NCBI GenBank assembly: GCA_030272155.1 | Contig: CP126198.1 | Coordinates: forward strand, 1,860,001-1,924,000 | Direction: 5' to 3' | Source: Tetradesmus obliquus | Lineage: Eukaryota; Chlorophyta; Chlorophyceae; Sphaeropleales; Scenedesmaceae | Length of the DNA stretch: 64,000 nucleotides | Part shown: in pieces, positions 12,021-21,900 of the stretch | How the letters are laid out: each line of letters starts with the position of its first letter | How positions within the stretch are numbered: position 1 is the stretch's first letter | Translations under genes and position numbers: made by a program | The notes under the pieces: model-generated | The model's input: only the letters and a program-made list of their open reading frames with translations | What the model was told of the DNA's origin: nothing | Databases searched by the model: none

Positions 12021-12475
12021 TGTGCAGGGCTTCCTTGAGGGTTTGTTGCAGCGTTAGCAGTAGTGGCAACGGGAGCAGCAGCATTGGCAGCAACAGCAGC
12101 AGCAGCAGCAGTAGCAGCGTCAGCACAGCAGCGACCGCAACTGCCGCAACCACCACGCAGCGTTCCGCAAAGCAAGCAATAGTGAGTATCAGCCTGCAGC
12201 AGGCACCACGTGCATTCCAAGCATTGCCATGCACTGCACGTTGCTAAACAGTTGCCTTGATGATTGATGGTATGTTCACAACAGTGGACAGCAGCATAGG
12301 TTGCTTGGTCAACAGAGTCAGGCCATGCAGAAGAGTTTAAACGATCATCGCAACAGCAGCACTCACTCACCTGCTCAGCCTGCGCAGCAGCTGCATGTGC
12401 CGGGTATGTCCCCTGAGCTGCTGCTGCTGCTCCCTTGGCAGTACCTTGTGAGCTTGGTTGCCACTAGTCATGCAA

Positions 12476-12506
<31 letters not shown>

Positions 12507-12532
12507 GACTGGCTGTGTGCTGCTGCTTGCAG

Positions 12533-15500
12533 GACTATGGAGTCATCCCGGCTCCCCCCAGCAGCAGGCAGGCCATCTGGACGGAGCAGGTGTGGGGCGC
12601 CAGCCCCAGCCTCAGCCGGCAGATCTTCTGCAACAGGAGCCTCAACATGAAGCAGATCAAGGTGCGCATATGTTGTGTAATGTTGCAGCAGACGATACAA
12701 GTCCAGCAGATGCATGTGTGCGTCCCTGCCCTCAACATGAAGCGGATGAAGGTGCAAGTGCGTGCAACGGTGTTACACAAGACGATGTACGTCAAGAAAA
12801 TCAGGTGACTTCTAACTCAAATAAAAAGTACATGTGGCACCTGCACATTTATATGTGTGTTTTGGTGGCGCGGTCGTTCGTGTCATGTGTTCGTTCAAAC
12901 CCCTCTTTCTTTCTGCTCAAAACCCTCCTGCAGGCCATCAGCATTGACATGGACTACACGCTCGCGCAGTACAAGCCTGACACCTTTGAGCTGCTGGCGC
13001 ACAGCCAGTGCATGTTGTTTGTAAACATTCAAATTGTTTTTCTGCAGGCCATTGGATTTGACATGGACTACACGCTCGCGCAGTACAAGCCTGACACCTT
13101 TGAGCTGCTGGCGCACAGCCAGTGCATGTTGTTTGTAAACATTCAAATTGTTTTCCTGCAGGCCATTGGATTTGACATGGACTACACGCTCGCGCAGTAC
13201 AAGCCTGACACCTTTGAGCTGCTGGCGCACAGCCAGTAAATGTTGTTTGTAAACATTGACATGGACTACACGCTCGCGCAGTACAAGCCTGACACCTTTG
13301 AGCTGCTGGCGCACAGCCAGTGCATGTTGTTTGTAAACATTCAAATTGCTTTCCTGCAGGCCATTGGATTTGACTTGGACTACACGCTCGCGCAGTACAA
13401 GCCTGACACCTTTGAGCTGCTGGCGCACAGCCAGTGCATGTTGTTTGTAAACATTCAAATTGTTTTCCTGCAGGCCATTGGATTTGACATGGACTACACG
13501 CTCGCGCAGTACAAGCCAGACACGTTTGAGCTGCTGGCGCACAGCCAGTGCATATTACATTGCTGTTACGAACGCATTCAAATGTTTCCTGCAGGCCATT
13601 GGATTTGACATGGACTACACGCTCGCGCAATACAAGCCAGACACCTTTGAGCTGCTGGCGCAAAGCCACTGCATGTTACACTGATGTTACACATGTATTT
13701 AAATGTTTCCTGCAGGCCATCGGCTTAGACATACACTACACGCTGGCTCAAGCCAGACACCTCCGAGCTGCTGGCGCACAGCCAGTGCATGTTACATTGC
13801 TGTTAAATGTTGAATTCAAATGTTTCCTGCAGGCAATCGGCTTTGACATGGACTACACGCTGGCGCAGTACAAGCCAGACACTTTTGAGCTGCTGGCGCA
13901 CAGCCAGACAGTCGACAAGCTGGTAACTGCTTTTGGCTACCCTCCGGAGCTGTATGACTTTAAGTTTGACTGGCGCTACATGATGCGCGGGCTCATCATC
14001 GACAAGGTGCGCAGGGTTCAGGTTTCAGATGCCACAAATTAGGGCACTGCTTTGCGCCAGTTTTGACTGGCGCTACATGATGCGAGGGCTCGTTACCGAC
14101 AAGGTGCGCAGGGTTCAGGTTTCAACTGCCATGTCTGGTTCAGGTTTCAGATGCCACAAATTAGGGCACTGCTTGGTGCCAGTTTGACTGGCGCTACATG
14201 ATGCGAGGGCTCATCATCGACAAGGTGTGCGGGGTTTAGGGTTCAAGTGCCACGTAGGGTTCCGGTTTCAAATGCCACGTAGGATTCAGGGTTCAGATGC
14301 CACACATTAGGGCACTGCTTTGTGCCAGTTTGACTGGCGCTACATGATGCGCGGGCTCATCATCGACAAGGTGCGCAGGGTTCAGGTTTATTTGCCACAA
14401 TCTAGGGCACTGCTTGCGTGAACCGTGCTTGTTTTCCCGCTGCATGTTGGTGTGGGCCAGGAACTGCTAGCAAAGCTCTGATATCAACTGTAGCCAGCTC
14501 AATACTCGCATATATGTACACATGATTGTTGCTGCCCTCTGCTCCTGCCCGCAGACGCGCGGCAACGTGATCAAGGTTGACAGGCACAAGTATGTCAAGG
14601 TGGCCTACCACGGCTTCAGGTCCCTCAGCAGCGAGGAGCGCAACGCAGTCTACAACCACAGCGCGGTGAGAGGGCTGCACGGTTGTGCAAAAGCATTGGA
14701 TCATCCTTCAATGCTGGGCCTCACAGATTTGATGCAAGCATATGGTTTGATGTGTGTTGTGGCACGCACAGCAGCCTGTAAGCAGTTGATCCTACTTGTA
14801 TGGCATCTGGCAGTTGCTGTGTCGCAATTGGAGTGCAACGCAGTCTGCAACCACAGCGCGGTGAGGGCTTGCAGGAAGGGTTGCAGGCAAAGCTGCAAGA
14901 CATGTGTCGCTGTACTTGCAGCAGTCTGTAAGCAGCTGAGTTCTCTGTTTCTGAAACCAGCATTCGGCAACAGCCTGGTCGCCTTGCCGTTGTAAAAGTA
15001 TAAGATTTGCTGCCTAGTCTCGCTTGTTTTGACGACCATGTCATCTGCCTACTAAGGACACCTGGCTGCAGGTGCGTGATAACTATGAGGAGCCGGCATA
15101 CAGCATGATTGACACGCACACTCTGCTCAGTCCTATTCATAACCCTGGCTGCAACTTTCCCGCTCTTTTTGGCCTGCAGGTGCGTGATGACTACGAGGAG
15201 CCCGCGTATGGCATGATTGACACGCTGTTCAGCCTGGCCGAGGCCTACCTGTTCATGCAGCTGGTAGAGCTGGTGGTGAGTAGCTGTAGTGTTTTACCTT
15301 CTGGAGCACACCGTTTGTTTCTCTAACTAAACGCCCACTATCCTTGTCTTGTAGCAGCTCAATATTGTGAGGGGTGCAAAAACTTTTAAGGGTGTTAGGG
15401 ATGAAGCTTTGCTGTCAGCGGCGCCAGGCAGCAGCAGCCTGTGCAGCTGTGAATGCAGCTTGTTGAGTTAGTGCGAGCAGGTTGGGCCGACCTCCCACAT

Positions 15501-15654
15501 CACAGGTCTGTGCCTGCTCCACGCACGAGTGCCAGTGCTGTCTGTGACATGTGCATCTGCTGCTGCTTGAACTTTAAACAAGCAAGCAAGACAAGGTTCT
15601 GGGCAAGCTGCCCAACTTCAGCAATGCAGTACAAGGGCTGCCTCTGACTGCTGG

Positions 15655-15702
<48 letters not shown>

Positions 15703-15799
15703 TGCTTGCAGGACAAGGCCCCCGGCAAGCTGCCCAACTTCAGCAGTCTTGTACAAGTGCTGCCTCTGACTGCTGCTGCTGCTGCTGCTTGTGCTGTGC

Positions 15800-15830
<31 letters not shown>

Positions 15831-15894
15831 TGCAGGACAAGGCCCCCGGCAAGCTGCCCAAATTCAGCAGCCTAGCTCAATTGCTGCCTCTGAC

Positions 15895-15934
<40 letters not shown>

Positions 15935-18900
15935 TGCAGGACAAGGCCCCCGGAAAGCTGCCCAACTTCAGCGGCTATGCGGGCGTGTACAGGGACGTGC
16001 GTGCAGCAGTGGACCTGTGCCACAGGGATGGCAGCCTCAAGCGCCACGTGGCAGCAAACCCCAGCAAGTACATCCACGATGTGAGTGCGCTGAGCATGCT
16101 GGCTGCTGTTGTGGAGTTTTATAGGTTGATGGTGGATGTAGATCCTGCGGCGTGCTGTGACATCACTCTGCTGGTGTGCATGGTGCCGTGCATCTGGTAC
16201 TGTGGAGTGCAAGCGGCAGCCGTCGGAGGTAGTTTGCAAGCAATGCCCGCCATGTGTTGTTGCTTCTGCTGGCAACTGCCTTGCACAACAGCATGTCACA
16301 TGCACAACATCACAACCATGCACAACAGCTGTTTCCTCAGGGGCATCATACAATCTGCAAGTTGCTGGAAGCAACAGCCACTGCTGCTGCTGCTGCTTCC
16401 TGCTGCCCGCAGGACCCCCACCTGGTGAGCATGCTGCAGATGTACAAGCGCAGCGGGCGGCAGCTGTTCCTTGCCACCAACAGCCTCTGGGACTACACGC
16501 ACGTGGTCATGAACTACCTCTGCGGGTGAGCGGCAGCAGCAGCAGCAGCGGCTGTCGCAACAGCAGACGCTGCAGTTGAGATGCTGTGTTGCGTTTGCAC
16601 TAGGGCCGCGGCGTGCCTGGTCCTGGCGCAGCCATCCATGTGTCCAGCTTGAATAGACTACACTCGCAGCAGCAGGTGCATGCACAGGACAGCACACCAT
16701 CAGCGGCTACATATGTGCGGCTGTGCAGGTCGCCAGCTGTAGCAACAACAACACCAACAACTGTGGAATTTTTCACAGAACTGCTATGTTTGCGCCGGTT
16801 TCCTACCCGCCGCTGCTTGCAGGAAGCGTGTGGGCAAGGTCAACAATGACGAGTGGCTGCGCATGTTTGACGTGGTGGTGTTGGGCTGCGGCAACCAACC
16901 CATAGCATCAAAGAACCAACCACTCCCCTGCCCGCCACTGCTTGCAGGAAGCGCTTGGGCAAGGCCAAGAACGACGAGTGGCTGCGCATCTTTGACATGG
17001 TGGTGGTGGGCTGCGGCAACAAACGCATGTATCAAAGAAGGAACTACTCCTCTGCCCGTCTCTGCTTGCAGGAAGCGCGTGGGCAAGGCCAAGAACGACG
17101 AGTGGCTGCGCATGTTTGACATGGTGGTGGTGGGCTGCGCTAACCAACCCACAACCATTTGCTTATCATCCACAATCACTGCCCTTCTGCCTGCTGCTGC
17201 TTGCAGGAAGCGTGTGGGAAAGGCCAAGAACGACGAGTGGCTGCGCATGTTTGACGTGGTGGTGGTGGGCTGCGGCAAGCCCACTGAACATGTGTATTCT
17301 TTCGCCCGCCACTGCTTGCAGGAAGCGTGTGGGCAAGGCAAAGATTGACGAGTGGCTGCGCAAGTTTGACGTTGTGCCCGTGGGCTGCGGCAAGCCCTCT
17401 GAATATTTGTATACTTGTGCCCGCCACTGCTTGCATGAAACGTGTGGGCAAGGCCAAGAATGACGAGTGGCTGCGCATGTTCGGCGTGGTGGGGGTAGGC
17501 TGCGGCAACCAACCCATATCATCAAAGACCTAACCACTCTTCTGCCTGCTGTTGCTTGTCCGCCGCTGCTTGCAGGAAGCGCGTGGGCAAGGCCAAGAAC
17601 GGCGAGTGGCTGCGCATGTTTGACGTGGTGGTGGTAGGCTGCGGCAACCAACCCATATCATCAAACACCCAACCACCCTTCTGCCTGCTGTTGCTCGCCT
17701 GCTGCTGCTGGCAGGAAGCGTGTGGGCAAGGCCAAGAACGACGAGTGGCTGCGCATGTTTGACGTGGTGGTGGTGGGCTGCGGCAAGCCTGGCTTCTTCA
17801 GCGAGCGGCGGCCGCTGTTTGCGGTCAGCACGCGCGACGGCGCGCTGCACAACACGGACAACGGCGCGCCGATCATCCCCCTTGGGGAGGAGGACCTGCC
17901 CGACGACATCCTGGTGCGTGGCGTGTTCTGGAATTCTGTTTGTTATGTTTGTTTGTTTGATACACGAGTTGGTATGCACCGGCGGCTATTTGGTACACTT
18001 TGCAGGGAGAGAAAGAAACACCGGCCTGTGCGCGCTCAAAGCAGTTTTAAGCGTCTGGGAGAGAATGTCGTGTAAGTAGTAGTCGAGGGTTACATTGGTC
18101 GTGCTCGCGTGAATGTCGCGTGGAGAGACGGAGGAGTTACACGGTGTGTTCACGCGGCATACGCCACGACAGACACTTGGTGCAATAGGAAGATGCAAGC
18201 AGCTCAGCTCGGGCTGTCACTCTGAGGTTCAACCCAAGGAAACCTCTGTGTGTAAGGCATGGAAATTGGAATGTCGCGTCCTTCGGTGAGAGAAAATGAC
18301 GATTCTCACTTCAGAAGCTTCAGCAGCTGTGCACATGCATGCTACGTTCAAACCACCATGAAAGCACCCGATCCCATCAGAACTCGGAAGTTAAGCATGG
18401 TTGGGCTCGATCAGTACTGGGTTGAGGGATCACCTGGGAACCCCGAGTAACGTAGTGTTCTTTTGCCATCAGGTGCGTCATGCCGCCGCTACTGGGCTGG
18501 TGTCAGGTAGGGGTTGCTGTAAACTGATGTGGCGTTGTCTGCAGTCTTGAGTGGGATACAAAAGGCATAAACGCATAAAAGCGTTGAGAGGGGTCTGTCA
18601 CAGGGGTGGGCAAGCTACAACCCGAGAGTGAGTCACTTGCCCCTCTTTCAGCTCACATATCATGAACACCCGATAGCAAGCCACAAGATGCAACCAAAGT
18701 ATAACTCCAGAGGCATCTTGCAGCCCCTACCTCCCCATAAACCAACAAGTACATGCAGTGCAGCATGTGCGAAAAAAAGCGTCAGATATAGATAGAGGGG
18801 TTACACGGTGTGTTCATGCGGCATACGCCACCACAGACACCTGGTAAAATAGGAAGCTGCAAGCAGCTCAGCTCGGGCTGTCACTCTGAGGTTTCAACCC

Positions 18901-21900
18901 CAGAAAAACCTCTGTGCGTAAGGTATGACAATGGTTATGCTAGCATAACCGTCTTCCTTACGACACGCAATTTGGCTGCAATCTGTGAATCTTCGGGCAT
19001 GAATGCAGTATTCTAAGCAGTGTTGGTGACAGCATTTTATACATCTTCCAGTGTAGAGGGCTGGCTGAACATGCTTCGCTGACTCAGCAAAATGCTGATA
19101 CAGACGCAAAGGCAGCACATGTGTAAATGTGAGTAGTGTGCTGGCTTTTGAGAGCACTGCATGTCATCAGCATGAAGCGAGTATGCACTGATGTCAATAC
19201 TCACCCAACAGCCTGGCAGCGTAATTGCCTCATGCTGATAGCATGCACAGCAAGCACGCAAGCAGGTATGCATGTGGAAAGCAGGTCAAGCAATAACACA
19301 CAATTGTACATGACATCATCTGCGAAGCACCCGTAAGCCATTGCCTCGCAAGATAGTGTGCCAGGCAACAAATGGCTGATGTGTGAGCAGCTGGTTCCTA
19401 CACCGACTGGGTACCCAAAAAAGCGTCGTCTGGCCTCCAAGAAAATGACGCTTCTCACTTCAAATGCTTCAGCAGCTGTGCACATGCATGCTACGTTCAA
19501 ACCAGCATGAAAGCACCCGATCACATCAGAACTCGGAAGTTAAGCATGGTTGGGCTCGATCAGTACTGGGTTGAGGGATCACCTGGGAACCCCGAGTGAC
19601 GTAGTGTTCTTTTGCCATCAGGTGCGTCGTGCCGCGGCTGATGGGCTGGTTTCACTATAAACCAGCGCACCAAAACAAGTTTTTGCGTATGTTTCGCTTG
19701 TGGCGTTGGCTACTGGGTGGGAGGACTTGCAAACACATCTTTTGTTTCCAGACATTCTCAGACCCAAGCAATGCAAGCATGTGACCTTATTGACTTGTAT
19801 ACTTGCGTGCTGAAACTCCTGCACTCGTGATTCATGATGCCTCATCAACAACCAACAATAATTCAGCAGCGCTTGGGTTCAACTGGAGCAGCACACTTGC
19901 CAAGCTGTTGTGCTGCACTGTACTGCTGTCTCAGCTGGACGCCGGAGAGGATGGGCAGCAGTGTGTCAGGGCGGCAACAATGTGGACTTTCATTGGAAAC
20001 ACACCGACCCTATGTCTTGTGATTGGACTGCTGTACTGCTGCAGGGCCGTGGCAGCACCATGTCGCAGCTGGACCTAGGGGAGGATGACAAGGCTGCAGT
20101 GTTCCAGGGCGGCAACTATGTGGACCTGCATCAGATGCTGGGCGTGCGCGCGGGCAGTGAAGTGCTGTATGTTGGGGACCACATCTATGGGGACATCCTG
20201 CGCAGCAAGAAGGTGCGCTGGTTATATGGTGCTTGAGACCTTCAATGTTACATAAGTTGCGTAATATGGCAGCGAGGTGCTGTATGTTGGGGACCACATC
20301 TACGGCGACATCCTGCGCATCAAAAAGGTGCGTGATGCGCACGTGTGGTGGTAGATACGTGTTTTCACTACAAACATAAAAGAACAAGGCTTGCCGCTGC
20401 TGTATGTTGGGGACCACATCTACGGCGACATCCTGCGCAGCAAGAAGGTGCGTGCTGCGCACGTGTGGTGGTAGATATGTGTTTGGACTACAAACATAGT
20501 AAGCTTGCCGCTGCTGTATTTTGGGGGCCACATATATGGGGACATCCTGCGCAGCAAAAAGGTGCGTGCTGCGCAAGTGTGGTTTCTGGATGTGGGCATG
20601 TATGGAAGCAGATGCTGTGCGTTGGGGACCACATCTATGGCAACATCCTGCGCAGCAAAAAGGTGCGTGCTGCGCAAGTGTGGTGGTAGCTGTGTTTTGT
20701 TGGCAAGCAGGTGCTGTGTATTGGGGACCACATTTATGGTGACATTCTGCGCAGCAAAAAGGTGCGCTAGATATCTGCTTTTGAACATTTTTTGTAACAT
20801 GGCAGTGAGGTGTTGTATGTTACGGACCATATTTAGGGCGACATCCTGCGCAGCAAAAAGGTGAGCTGCACACCTGATGCTTGGAGGAACATGAGCTGAG
20901 ACGTGTTGTGTGTGTTTGTGGCAGCTGCTGAGGATGATGCAGAGCCTGGTGTTATGTGGCTGAAAAGGCTGCTGCACTAACTATGAATGCGGATGGTGGA
21001 AGCAGATGTCTACCAAATCTGGTAGCGTATTCAGCAAGATCCCGTGGGTGCCACAACAACAGCTTTGCTTGTCCGATGTCAACCTTTGTTTGCTGTGTTG
21101 CATCTGCATCGTCGTGTCTCTGGCTGCACCATTGCCGGCCGATCAACCCCTTCTGCACTCATTGCCACTCGCTCCTGCTGCCCTGCTGCCGTACCATCAA
21201 ACATAACACACATGTAACAGAAAACAACACAAGAATAACAGTCGCTGGGCTGGCGCACGATGCTGATGGTGCCTGAGCTGGAGCAGGAGCTGACTGTGGC
21301 TGAGGCTGCTACATTGCTTCTGCGGTCCTCGCCTTTGCTGTGTGCTCCGTGCACCTTTGTGCCCGTGGCTGCAACATTAGCGGCACCTGGCACCTCTGAT
21401 GATCAAGACTTCCGCACTCACTATCATTTGCTCCTGCTGCTGCCCTGCCATGAATCAAGTAAACTAACACAATATAACACAAAAAAATAACATTCGCTGG
21501 GCTGGCGCACAATGCTGGTGGTGTCTGAGCCGGAGCAGGAGCTGGCTGTGGCTGAGGCTGCTACATTGCTTCTGCACTCCTAGTCTTTGCTGAGTGCTTC
21601 CGTGCATCTTAGTGCCTGTGGCTGCAACACTAGCAGCCCCTGACACCTTCGCTGATCAACACTTCCGCACTCACTATCATGCGCTCCTGCTGCTGTACTG
21701 TCTGACGTTAAATATAACACCTTTATGACACAAAAATAACACAATATAACAGTCACTGGGCTGGCGTACGATGCTGGTGGTGCCTGAGCTGGAGCAGGAG
21801 CTGGCTGTGGCTGAGGCCACCCGGACAACACAGTTTGAGCTCAAGATGCTGCGCAACGCTCGCTCAGACCTGGACACGCAGGTAAGGGACAGAGCAGCAT

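Larger units (their letters stand above)
17914..20044 (+). other. 2.1-kb intron of the 5'-nucleotidase hosting a 5S rDNA insertion
   Basis: The intron runs from the donor after the exon ending PDDIL (17913) to the acceptor of the exon beginning [20 protein letters not shown] (20045). It holds two 5S rRNA genes on the same strand and repeated 5S spacer sequence. A diverged copy of the next exon start lies at about 19923-19990 (phrase CAGGGCGGCAACAATGTGGAC versus CAGGGCGGCAACTATGTGGAC). Confidence 0.85.

Noticed and set aside
12895..13669. Long minus-strand frames with a repeated [15 protein letters not shown] or [12 protein letters not shown] pattern, resembling a repeat protein
   Set aside because: They are antisense to the nine-copy nucleophile-exon array. 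The plus strand encodes the conserved HAD motif and fits splice consensus.
12934..13907. Interpretation as a CRISPR array or as true tandem exons (mutually exclusive exons)
   Set aside because: The repeat is exon sequence of the resident gene, the context is eukaryotic, and copies other than the last lack a donor, so they cannot be cassette exons.
16784..17979. Minus-strand frames with repeated [17 protein letters not shown], resembling a tandem-repeat surface protein
   Set aside because: Antisense of the eight-copy acceptor array; no start, splice or family support.
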